A program made the position numbers and the translations under genes. 64,000 nucleotides of DNA. Source: Nipponacmea schrenckii. Taxonomy: Eukaryota > Mollusca > Gastropoda > Lottiidae. Of this stretch, positions 1 through 9,684 are shown piece by piece. Every line of letters starts with the position of its first letter. The stretch's first letter is position 1. A model generated the notes under the pieces. That model had not been told where the DNA came from, did no database searches, and saw only the letters and a list, made by a program, of their open reading frames with translations. The stretch covers positions 17,628,338-17,692,337 of the forward strand of contig CM060199.1 in assembly GCA_030562195.1 (NCBI GenBank), given 5' to 3'.

Positions 1-323
1 TGTGAACACTCTAAACATTCATTTTTGACAAAACTCGCTGAAATTGTTTAATATCAACCAAGAATGAGCCTTATTAAGAATTAAAAATATCAAAATATTA
101 TTAAGGGTGAACCCTATTGCAAATCATAAAAATGCCGAAAAATATTTAATGAGTTGAGTTAGGTACAATTCTTGACAGTTTTTAATGAAACTAGAGACCC
201 TAGAAAAAAATATATGGTGGAAGGTTGAATATTTCATTCCACTTTTGTAACCTTACTGAAAAGTTTTTATTTGAAATAAATGCTGCCAGTGGGCGTATAT
301 TACCTTGCCTGGCAAGCTATCTT
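1..323 (+). mobile_element. Right end of a large dispersed pearl-like/Helitron-like element, cut by the window edge
   Basis: These 323 bases align without gaps to 54049-54371 with three mismatches (near 135, 225 and 299). The alignment stops abruptly after the shared end GGCAAGCTATCT, so this is the terminus of a mobile element and not a stretch of tandem unit alone. The end carries CTTGCC-T-GGCAAG, a short perfect hairpin, preceded by the motif CTGCCAGTGGGCGTAT that recurs at 57.28 and 57.50 kb on the other strand. The rest of the element lies outside the window to the left. It contains no coding sequence. The assignment to a pearl/Helitron-like group is by analogy with the complete copy at 52.2-54.4 kb. 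Confidence 0.8.
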
Positions 324-1222
324 TTTAGTTTTAGTAAGATCATAATTTGCGTGAGCTGTTAATTTCACTATAGTATTTCCTGATTATCATGCCACCAAAT
401 GTCCCACGAAAAAACAGAAGCACAGGCACCTTTTTTTATATCTGTCAGATTATGTATGATTTGTTGTGGATTACGAATTATATATAAAGTTCTTTAAATT
501 TATCTTACTTTCAAAACTTTTTAAAGATTTAAATATGTGGTGGAAAAGAATGGAAAATAAAGACTTAAAGTAACTGCGTGCTTCTAGGCTAGGTCACCAT
601 CTCATCCAATCATATGTTATTTACGATGACTTGCCCAATGAAAAACAAGTTCAAAACGTTAGGATTGTTTATGCACCAACTGACCTGGGCACTTTGGGTG
701 TCCCTTTTCAAACACCAAACAAAAATAATTGAGGCAAAAAAAAAGTTGATAAGATACGATTTTGAAGTGAAGCATCAATAAGACTTGATAAAACATTTAT
801 ATATTTATTTTTTTTTATACAAAACTAGATCAAGAAATTTTCATTTTTACCAAACCGGGACATTTAGCAACAAAATAATTTCTGTCCCAGTTTTTCCGGG
901 ACGTCTGGTAACCCTATCATAGGCCCTACAGTTATTGTGATTTTATTACAATAAGTCTTTTTATGAGGTCATTATGAAAAATGCTTAAAATAATTTCCAA
1001 GGAAATTTTCGATAATGACTTCTTTTAAATCCTAGTTTTAGTAGGATTGTAATAAAGCACAGAGAGGTGGAGTGAACTAGTGTAAATTGGTACTATCAAG
1101 GTGCACTTAACTTACACTTAGTTTATATTTTATTTATTTTTATTATTGACCAATCGTTTAAAACAAATTCAGTTTGATCAAGCAGATACATGGATGTCAG
1201 TAGCATAATTTGGAAATGACAT
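324..1222. other. No gene seen; probable intron of the gene ending at 2869
   Basis: AT-rich sequence with no open frame of note and no repeat I can recognise. Because the exon at 2493 needs an upstream partner, this stretch is most simply intronic, but that is inference. Confidence 0.4.
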
Positions 1223-1506
1223 TACAGTAAAAGTCCTTCATGCGACCACTCCCATTCTGCGACCGCTCGTTGTAAACGACCGCCTCAAATTCCCCTCGAC
1301 GATATTTCAATAAAATTTATGCTTATCATTTAAATGACCACTCCTTCTACGCGACCAGCGACCACCGAAATTGAAGTAGATTGGCCAATTATCGCCTAAT
1401 AAACGACCACGCTAATCATTAATTAACGCGAATTACTGTTAACGGGTGTTAACGTAGTCCACTTATTATGGACTCTGTTCAAAACACAGGAAGCAGGAAG
1501 GGTATG

Positions 1507-1550
1507 TGAAGCGTAGCGGAACCTCTTTCGTCTACGATCTTGACTAGTGT
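1507..1550 (+). other. Hairpin-forming segment shared with 51.63 kb
   Basis: CGTAGCGGAA, a four-base loop and TTTCGTCTACG form a ~10-bp stem with one bulged T and one G-T wobble. The same segment, with GAAA in place of GGAA, occurs at 51632-51672 outside any Tigger element. The wider shared block begins with GTAGTCCACTTAT (1455 here, 51588 there). Confidence 0.6.
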
Positions 1551-1679
1551 TAACGAGTAGCCTACCGCTTATTAATCCTTTAATCCGTGTTCAATAGTGA
1601 GTGAGTCATGTCACTCTAAATTGTCTTTAAATAGGCTAATACATCAGGAAATTTCTTTCTCATTGAATTCACAACCAAC

Positions 1680-2125
1680 ATGTCGTCAAAATCTAGTAGA
1701 AAATGTCTTACTCTCGAAGATCGGGTCAAGGTCATCAATCTAGCTAAGTCGGGTCATAGTGGTCGCCAGATAGCAGAATTTCTCGGTGTTGGTAAAACCC
1801 AAATTCAGTCAATTTTAAAACGAAAGGCAGAAATATTAGATGATTATGAACATAATGCTCCTCCCGATCGTAAACGGGCCAAGCGGGCCACAGGTTGGGA
1901 ATTTTTTAAAGACTGTCGTTCCCGAAATGCACCAGTGAATGGACCTCTACTTCAAGCCAAGGCATTGAAATTTGCAAGTGAGTTGGGTTGAATCTTTAAA
2001 AGCTTCTAGTGGCTGGTTGCGATCTTTTTTACAACGACATAATATTGTTTTTGGAACCATGAGTGGAGAACGTGCCAATGTTAACATGGACGTAGTGGAA
2101 GATTTTCCGTGGGTGGTCTCTTAAA
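1680..2125 (+). pseudogene. Tigger/pogo transposase N-terminal DNA-binding region, frameshifted and lacking the DDE domain
   Basis: The ATG at 1680 opens a 103-codon frame ending at 1991. Residues ~5-50 look like a psq/CENP-B-N helix-turn-helix (LTLEDRVKVINLAKSG, then RQIAEFLGVGKTQI), followed by a basic KRAKRAT linker and the start of the CENP-B-type second HTH (NGPLLQAKALKFASELG). A one-base insertion near 1988 then gives a stop. In the next frame the homology continues (ASSGWLRSFLQRHNIVFG, SGERANVN, VVEDF) to a stop at ~2125. In full Tigger transposases this is followed by a ~300-residue DDE domain, which is missing here. As it stands, the product could at most bind DNA. Codons upstream of the shift are clean, so the frameshift may be young or may be a sequencing error. 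Confidence 0.85.
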
Positions 2126-2492
2126 AGGACTTTTACAGTATATATAATTTACAATATTTTGATAATGAAAATTTGTATGCTGCCAGTGTAAATTCAAAGT
2201 TTTCTTTAAACTTACTTATTATCTGATGTGGTATAAATTACTTTGTCTGATCGCTATTATGTTTTCTATATAACATGTACTTGAGTAGGCCTATTTATTG
2301 ACAAATTGTACATCAATATATTTGTGTATTTTTTATATATTATTTATTGTGTTGTCCCCATGGGCTGAATGTTAGACAGAACCATGTTCATGTGTATTGG
2401 ACATTATTCGGACCCATGTAAAATAATATGAGTTTGTGTTTATTAACATTTAATATCATGATTTGCTAATTCTAAATTGTTTAAAATTTCAG

Positions 2493-2869
2493 TAATTAAT
2501 CAGGCAGCAGCATTATCTCAGATTCGTGAACAGCAACAAGTGACATCACATCCAGATGATGGTGATCTGGACCCAGTCACCAGCCAGATAGCAGCTAATA
2601 AAGAGAAACCTTTAGTTCGGGATCCACCACAAGCTATACAAGCTTCTCAAGCTAGTCTACCTAAACCACAACTAACAGTCCTTAGTCGAAATTCCAATGT
2701 AGATTTAGGAATATTGAATGACTCTGTGTCCATTTTACAAGATAAATTGAAGTGGGCTAGTCAAGAGTTACAAAAGACACTTTCAGTAGAATATAGTAAA
2801 CAGTTATGTGAATTGATCAAATCATGTGCTGATGCTATGAAAAGCTGTCAACAAACTGCATCCCCTTGA
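2493..2869 (+). CDS. Terminal coding exon of an unrecognised protein-coding gene
   Basis: An open frame of about 125 codons follows a good acceptor (TTTAAAATTTCAG, AG at 2491-2492) and ends with TGA at 2867-2869. The exon starts in phase after two bases that complete a split codon. The peptide is glutamine-rich at first (QIREQQQ), then low-complexity and polar. The last ~55 residues are predicted helical (NDSVSILQDKLKWASQELQK, then YSKQLCELIKSCADAMKSC). This reads like a real carboxy-terminal exon: balanced composition, no stops, and a plausible amphipathic helix pair. I do not recognise the family. Upstream exons must be left of the window, or possibly in 324-1220 where I found none, so the Tigger element would sit in the preceding intron. 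A possible poly(A) signal ATTAAA lies at 3302-3307. Confidence 0.55.
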
Positions 2870-4130
2870 AACATGGAAGCCCTTGTCAATATTGTCATCT
2901 TTGCTCTCCAGGAAGCAATAGGAACCAAGTAAGAATGAAACAATGCAACAATCTACTGAGCTCTTTTAGATTGTCAAATATTTATTCTGTTTTCCGTTTC
3001 TTACAATTGTAAATATTTGCTTCATAATAGCTGTCTAGAAAAGAAATATTCCACATTTGGCCTGTATGACATTGATACTGCTCATGGTACAATGTATTGG
3101 GATTTCTCATTACCTTAATGTACTGTAGAATAGTAACATATGCATAACTCTTCTAATTTCATATGATATATGTCCAGTTTTATGCATCCTATTCAATTAT
3201 TCTATTATTGATGTATATATTATATTATTTGTTATATGCTCAGATTGTTATCTTTGCTATGCAACAAAGTTATATCTCATTACTGAATTATATATTATAA
3301 CATTAAACATAATGCATCTTTAATGATTCTGTAACATTGCTACCTTACCTTGGCATTTTTACTGAAAGTGCTTAGATCCTTATATCATTTTGGTGTACTA
3401 GACTCATCTCCAGTGTACTGCAGAATTAAATCAACTATCTAAAAAACTGAGATAGTAAGTAGGGCCATTGAAGGTTGTGCAAAAATATCAAAATCTTTCA
3501 TCCATACTTTCATTACAAGAGCAGCTTTAAATTCATGATCTTATGTTCTAATAGTGAACACCTGAGACGTAAAAAATGGAGAAAATTGGACTTCTGGGCA
3601 TAATAAGTTGACAGATAATCGCTGCCTATCTCGTCAAGTAAGTTCTGGTGGAAGTTAATTTTTTGTAGTCTGTAGTATAAAAATAATTTTCATGTATGAA
3701 ACACAGTTACATACCCTTATCTACAGTAGATATGAGTAGGAGTGCCCGACGTAAGACAAGTATTTATTTAATTCCAGAAAAAGACATTGCACGTTATGCC
3801 AATATAATTGAGTTGAATACGATTTTTTGTGTCCACAAATTAGAGCTAGTTAATCAAATAGGTTTCTTGGTAAATTATATGAATTGGCTCACAACTCCTT
3901 TTATGATGTATTGTATTTTTCAAAATTTTCGTAATTATTTTGTTTTTTTAATACTTTTTAAATATTTTTTATTACACAGTTTAATTTTCCCACAATAGGA
4001 AGTTGTAGTGTAGTAATGCATGTTTATAGCTTTAAAGTGAATAATCCCGTTTCAAAAGAAGAGTTACTATGCTCCATGTATGAAAATGGCCCTGTATTAT
4101 TCTATATTCTGCATTGGGTCCCTAACGACA
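2870..4130. other. 3' UTR and intergenic DNA, no gene seen
   Basis: AT-rich; includes a candidate ATTAAA poly(A) signal at 3302-3307 for the upstream exon. The 100-codon open frame at 3696-3998 is low in coding character and is dismissed. Confidence 0.4.
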
Positions 4131-4300
4131 GAAATTAAATAAATGTAGTTTTACGACATATTCTACTTCACCTTATGGGCACCGCAATGTTGTGTGCAGT
4201 TAGGGAGATTTTGCCAGGACTCTTTTTGCGATTTTAAACTGTCTGCGCTTGTAGCACAAGGGGCCTTGGTTTATTGCTCCGTCCGAGCAACCTGACGCTT
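4131..4300 (-). mobile_element. SINE fragment (3' body and tail), minus strand
   Basis: Read on the minus strand, this matches the intact SINE at 50506-50880: GGAGCAATAAACCAAGGCCC, CTTGTGCTACAAG, AAAATCGCAAAAAGAGT, TCCTGGCAAAATCTCCC, CCCATAAGGTG and GTCGTAAAACTACATT occur in the same order as in that copy, with two internal deletions. The tRNA-like head is missing. Confidence 0.75.
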
Positions 4301-5560
4301 ATTAATTACTTAGTGTAATTACCGACAGAACCATTCATCGTCCTAGGTCGACATCTTTCCATTGTCGTCATTTATTTAAACGATTTTTTAAAATTAGCTG
4401 CTGCATTTTTACTGATGTTCATATTTATTGCTCTTAAACTTGAAATTTAGAGAAAAATAATTTTTATGCAAAACATTTATTGCCAGCTTTATTTGATCTC
4501 AGACTTCTTTCCAATGGTTTAAGAATTCTAAGCAATATTATCATTGTAATAAAGGGGTCAGCCAGACTTAACATTTCAAATTACGACCACATATCAATTT
4601 TGTTAGCGGATATAATTGATGCAAGTTTTAAAATGAGATTAATGAAGACAGGTGTCTATCGATGTCCGACTGTCAATACACGCAGATATAATATCCTGCT
4701 TTATTTACAGTTAATATGACCCGACCCTTCATCCCTAGGGGTCAGATGATATTAATATTTGTGGGGTCAGAGCAGGTCGTGGGACCCTTTATTATTATTA
4801 CTTTATGAATCTCTTTAATGATATCTCCTAAACCCTTTTGTTTTTATAGTGATGCTATCTTTTTTTTATTTAATACTTTGATTTCTTTTGATTTCCAAAT
4901 TTCATTTCATATCGCTGTTGTTTGTTTATACATTTTATCAAAGCAGATCAGACAGCATTTGAGTTTTTTCATTCCAAAATCCACATGGGCTTGGCCGAGC
5001 AAGGAGCCAAAATACAACCTATATACATCCTTATTTCCTTATGGTAAAATGCCAAAAAAGAGCTACAACTGTAATGTAGAAACCCCATGTACTTGTTCTG
5101 CCAAAAATGGATCTCATCTATTAGGATATTTGGGAAAAGGTGCTCTATCACCCACTTCTCCAATGGTAGATCTGAATCGATCCAATACAAACCTCACATA
5201 ATGTGGGATGCAGAAATCTTAATGGGTCAATAATTACGTTAATGGAAGCGTATGGAGCATGAAGTATGGAATAATCTCACGTGGCAGTTATAAATAGAGT
5301 CATCCAGGTAGAATTAATCACGTGATTGACATACCATGGTGCCATTCATGTGCATTGATTTTTTTTTTGGTCAGAGTTGTCATGTCACTTGACCCTCAGT
5401 CCCGGGGTCAAATTACCCATGTCAAAGGTCGTTTGTCTAGCAAGCGACATGTACTTGTCTAATAATTACATTGCACTTGAAGAATACTGTCAGGTGATCC
5501 GGAAATGATGATCTACCTGCATCAATACACCTGCTTAATTAGATGGCATTTACAAAGAGT
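4301..5560. other. No gene or clear repeat seen
   Basis: Small open frames here (4480-4719, 4818-5201) lack splice context and any recognisable domain. Confidence 0.4.
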
Positions 5561-5564
5561 TAAC

Positions 5565-5990
5565 GTTTCCTTTACGCAGTTGAGGGATTAACGTTGTTAA
5601 TATATACCGTGAATGTTTCTTCGATTGACCTTGTTTGAGAGATGTCATCTAGCTACAGTTTGAGGGAAACGGTCTTTAGCCCTACATTGATTGATATTTC
5701 ATGACGAATTCCCTGATGGTTTTGGGTTTCAGATATATCACCCCGCTACAAATCAGAGGAAAGAAAAATGACACCGGTTCCGGTACAGGAAAAGTTGCTA
5801 CACATTGATTGATATTTCAAATTCCCCGATGGTAATAAGTTGAGAAATAATAATACAAATCAGTGGATAAAAAATATAAAAATAAATACGTATGGATGGT
5901 ACAGTTTCATAATGTAAATCCCCGATTGTTATTGTTTTAAGAGATGTCATCCAGCGACTATTTATTGGTAGATACATGTATTTCAAGGTT
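5565..5990. repeat. Degenerate tandem duplication, unit near 115 bp
   Basis: ACATTGATTGATATTTCA occurs at about 5682 and 5802, each followed by AATTCCCYGATGG and, further on, ACAAATCAG. GAGATGTCATC with a flanking CGATTG block occurs at about 5640 and 5941. The order of these blocks implies two or three old, diverged tandem units. Confidence 0.5.
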
Positions 5991-6714
5991 GATCACGGTT
6001 ATGATAGGTATGATGTCATCAGCTGAAAAATCAGGGGGTACTAATAATTCACTGGTTGGTATCCGTAGAGATGTAAACCAGCTATAAAATTATGAAGAAA
6101 ACTAACTTAATGCCATGCGTTATTCTATTTATATTTACAGAAAAAAATATTTTTGGGAGCTGTCTACGGGCTGGAGTCAATTTTTTGTTATTCTCCTTTA
6201 TGCACCCTGTAACCGCCTCCCTCACCCACTGTGTTTAGAATATTTATGTAAGAATAATAATGATTTTTTATTTCATTGTCAATAAAATATAATAAAAACC
6301 TATCCCTGGACCTTGAGAATTGTTCGAGTGGATATAATGGATATAAAATATCATTGAGTCATGTATTAATTGAAAATTGACCAACTCTGGCCGTTTATTG
6401 TTGATGTGAAACGGAGTATAACGTTATGGCCATATTACTCATAATGACCGGTTTATATCGAGTAGGAAGGGTCTATGGAATTCATATTTCATAATAGAAG
6501 CCTTCTATTCTTCAAAGAACATGTATCATATTAGTTTTTATCTCGATTTTTACACTGACCAGTAGATGACCCTTACAGAATAAATAAACTTATAACGCCT
6601 GCACATTATATCAAAACATTCGAAAATATCATGTTTTGGTACGAATAATATTTCAAGAACATCTTGATACCTCGATAAGATAACAAAAAATATGACTCAC
6701 AAGTATAAATTATG
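5991..6714. other. No gene or clear repeat seen
   Basis: AT-rich filler before the 36-bp minisatellite; nothing supported. Confidence 0.4.
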
Positions 6715-7640
6715 GATATCACCAGTACAAATAACATCTCAAGAATATGTTGATACTACCAGTATACGGATACCACCGAAAATATAGACTATAGATTAAT
6801 ATTACCAATATGAATAATATTCCGGGAATGTATTGATATCACCAGTATTAATACGACACTATAATGATATCACCAGTACTGATACCATCTAGGGAAAATA
6901 TTGATATCACCAATGTTAATACCTTACGACACTTTAATGATATCACCAGTGTTAATACCATACGACACTATAATGATATCACCTGTGTTAATACCATACG
7001 ACACTATACTGATATCACCAGTGTTAATACCATACGACACTATAATGATATCACCCGTGTTAATACCATACGACACTATAATGATATCACCAGTGTTAAT
7101 ACCATACGACACTATAATGATATCACCAGTGTTAATACCATACGACACTTTAATGATATCACCAGTGTTAATACCATACGACACTATAATGATATCACCT
7201 GTGTTAATACCATACGACACTATACTGATATCACCAGTGTTAATACCATACGACACTATAATGATATCACCCGTGTTAATACCATACGACACTATAATGA
7301 TATCACCAGTGTTAATACCATACGACACTATAATGATATCACCAGTGTTAATACCATACGACACTTTAATGATATCACCAGTGTTAATACCATACGACAC
7401 TATAATGATATCACCGGTATTAATACCATACGACACTATACTGATATTACCAATACGAATAAAATCTCGAAAATTATTGATATCACAAGTATTAATAACA
7501 TCTTAAAAATGCATTGATATCCCCAGTATTAATGATATCTATAAAAAAAAATCTAATGATATCACCAGTATTGATACCATACGACACTATAATGATATCA
7601 CCAATATTAATAACATCTAAAAAATGTATTGATATCACCA
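6715..7640. repeat. 36-bp minisatellite with 6-unit (216-bp) higher-order repeat
   Basis: The core 6903-7442 is 15 units of exactly 36 bp, each built as GATATCACCAGTGTTAATAC followed by CATACGACACTATAAT. Units 2-7 (6939-7154) and 8-13 (7155-7370) are identical in order and variants: unit 3/9 has CCTGTG and ACTATACT, unit 5/11 has CCCGTG, unit 7/13 has ACTTTAAT. The array therefore grew by duplicating a six-unit block. Flanks on both sides are degenerate units that keep GATATCACC. Since 36 is divisible by three, long open frames of 12-residue repeats appear on both strands; they are a by-product and not genes. Confidence 0.95.
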
Positions 7641-8601
7641 AATTTTATGATAATGAATTATTACTTTTGGACAAAAAATTTCATTTAAAAAAAAAATTCT
7701 TACTCATGATGTAATTACATCGGTCATATAATGACCAGAGTCTACTTTAACAGTGAAATTCACGAAGGTTCAGAATGTATTAAATTGTTTTGATGAAAAT
7801 ATTATCTCGGTAATTATGAAAATCTTTGAGATAAAATTCTGACAACTGTCCAGGTTTTTCAAGATAAAAGTACGAATTCGTGTAGCAGTGTTTGAATTCA
7901 TTATCATGGGAAAACAATAACAAACAATATTTTTTGTTTGGTGATTTGCATTTTTGGGTTTATTTTTTGTTATACATTTAAAAGAGTTACAAGGGCGAGA
8001 TTTATCAGCTATAAAGTTTGCGAATTTAACGAAAACAATTTGTGCAATGCTGCTTTGTAGACAATATTCATTAAAAATAACTGGAAAAACAAAATCAGAA
8101 ACATAAGTAAAATCAAAATGTAAGAGGTTTACTTGGTATGATAGAAAAACCGACGCTGGTCGTAAAATAAGATTTATGATTATCTCTATCAAAGAAATTC
8201 CCACGGAAATGCCTTAAAATCATAATGAATTCATTATGTAACACATTTCATCATCTTCTTGCGGAGTAAAATTGAGTAATACTTTATTTTAAGTGACGAA
8301 GTCATTCTCAATTAGGAAATTAGTACTATGATGTCATCTCCAGGGTTTTATACTCACTAATAAATGACTAATAGCACACTAATAGTACCAGCACCATCCC
8401 TTATACATAGATTAGTCCGTCTGTTTTAATATTAGGATAATAACTCGTACCTAAATCATCCTCACCTGTCTATACAATTTACAGTATATTTCATTTCTTA
8501 TTTTCTTCTATCGTTGATTTTATTATTGGAATTCAGAAGAAACGAAACAAAATTGTTAGATGAGTCAAACTTTAGATCATGACGTATCCTAAATGGTATT
8601 A
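7641..8601. other. No gene seen
   Basis: The 144-codon minus-strand open frame at 7770-8204 has no recognisable domain, AT-driven composition and no splice signals that would extend it; not called. Confidence 0.4.
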
Positions 8602-8605
8602 TTAA

Positions 8606-8938
8606 TGGATACTGCGTCTTAGAATGAAGATAAAAATTTTAACTTGACCAATATGAGCTCTATTCTTCAATAAAATTATACCTGTGCCATAAATAACTTA
8701 AAGAAAAAAACAAATAAATATTCAAAAAACTAAGTAATTATCCATAAAGATGCATTTGATTATTAAAAAAACGCTTAATAAATTGATTAAGCGTTTATTT
8801 AAAAATGACCTTGTTATGGGAGTTTTCCAGATATTTCAATGATTTTGTTGCTTTGGACTAAGTTCACTGATATATATCTCCTTAATTTACCATTCTCGAG
8901 AACTTAAAATTTATGTTTATGCTAAGACGCAGTATTCC
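8606..8938. mobile_element. TTAA-flanked MITE, copy 1 (333 bp)
   Basis: The inverted ends are TGGATACTGCGTCTTAGAAT and, on the other strand, AGGAATACTGCGTCTTAGCA, flanked by TTAA at 8602-8605 and 8939-8942. A central hairpin reads ACGCTTAATAAATTGATTAAGCGT. Further copies lie at 24649, 31257, 45452, 54425, 55101 and 59368. There is no coding capacity. TTAA target sites and AGGGATA-like ends suggest a piggyBac-type helper, inferred from target choice only. Confidence 0.85.
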
Positions 8939-8942
8939 TTAA

Positions 8943-9490
8943 ATGGTAACATATAAGGGGATCTCGACGCAGTGTAATCTATTAATTTTAATGTTTATAC
9001 GTATCGAGAAAAGTTTGGACAGTTAGAAAATTCTAAGTTAATAAGTGCTTTGACGTACACATGAACAAAGTCTGAAGATTGGCTTAACTTAAGTTTGTAC
9101 AACCATCTTTCCAACTGCCATTTCATTAAAATGATCATCTAGATCTAACCGTTAAGTTGAACATATTCTATTTTAGAAATAAATATTTTGTTTAAAAATT
9201 AAGATTACATTATTTGAATTAAATCGCAAATGTAGATACAATTTAAATGGTTTTATTAGCCTATTATATACAATAAAAAAAAAGTCGGAAACTTCCTTTC
9301 CTTGTCAAGAATAAATAATGCTTGAAAAATGTGCATTTTCCTTCCGAAACAACAGATTTATACACTTGTAACAATAAACCTTACATTGACAGCAAATAGA
9401 ATTTAAATATCTTGTTCAGAGACATTTTCCCATCAAAATCTATTGTTTAAGATACATTAATATTTAAATATATACGCCATTACAGTGAGG
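8943..9490. other. No gene seen
   Basis: AT-rich; nothing supported. Confidence 0.4.
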
Positions 9491-9494
9491 GAAT

Positions 9495-9684
9495 TTGACC
9501 TTAAGATTTAGAGGTCATTGATGGAAGCCTGCTGTTAAAAATTGTCCAGATTTCAGATGATGACCTTAGCTAGGGGTCAGTTAAATGAGAATATATTATG
9601 GTCAGTATGCACCTGTTAAACATTTGAAGCGTTAAAATCTGACCGCTTGACCACTCAGTTTCCCTTGACCTTGAATAAGGTCAA
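9495..9684. promoter_or_regulatory. Cluster of nuclear-receptor half-sites (candidate enhancer)
   Basis: Eight TGACC/AGGTCA-type half-sites lie in 190 bp: TGACCT 9496, AGGTCA 9512, TGACCT 9561, GGGTCA 9574, TGACC 9640 and 9648, TGACCT 9666 and AGGTCA 9678. The last pair forms a perfect inverted block TTGACCTT-gaat-AAGGTCAA, an everted repeat with 6-bp spacing whose arm TTGACCTTGA is also an ERR/NR5A-type extended half-site (TCAAGGTCA). No gene is adjacent, so the target is unknown. Confidence 0.4.

Larger units (their letters stand above)
1225..2138 (+). mobile_element. Internally deleted Tigger/pogo-type DNA transposon (914 bp) with TA target duplication
   Basis: The element starts CAGTAAAAGTCCTT at 1225 and ends AAGGACTTTTACAG at 2138, so the termini are inverted repeats (CAGTAAAAGTCCTT against CTGTAAAAGTCCTT). 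Further inside, a GACCACTCCCA-like block is matched by GGGTGGTCTC on the other side. TA dinucleotides flank both ends (1223-1224 and 2139-2140), the target duplication typical of the Tc1/mariner-pogo superfamily. Inside lies the DNA-binding half of a Tigger transposase, while the DDE catalytic half is absent: the reading runs straight from the CENP-B-type domain into the right inverted repeat. It is therefore a non-autonomous deletion derivative, apparently inside an intron of the gene ending at 2869. Confidence 0.88.

Noticed and set aside
6903..7442. CRISPR-like appearance of regular short repeats
   Set aside because: Units are contiguous with no unique spacers, and the genome is animal; it is a minisatellite.
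6864..7517. Long open frames of 12-residue repeats on both strands, up to 217 codons
   Set aside because: The 36-bp unit is a multiple of three and free of stops in several frames on both strands; there is no splice context and the flanking units decay as DNA, not as protein.
7770..8204. 144-codon minus-strand open frame
   Set aside because: No recognisable domain, composition as expected for AT-rich DNA, no supporting splice sites.
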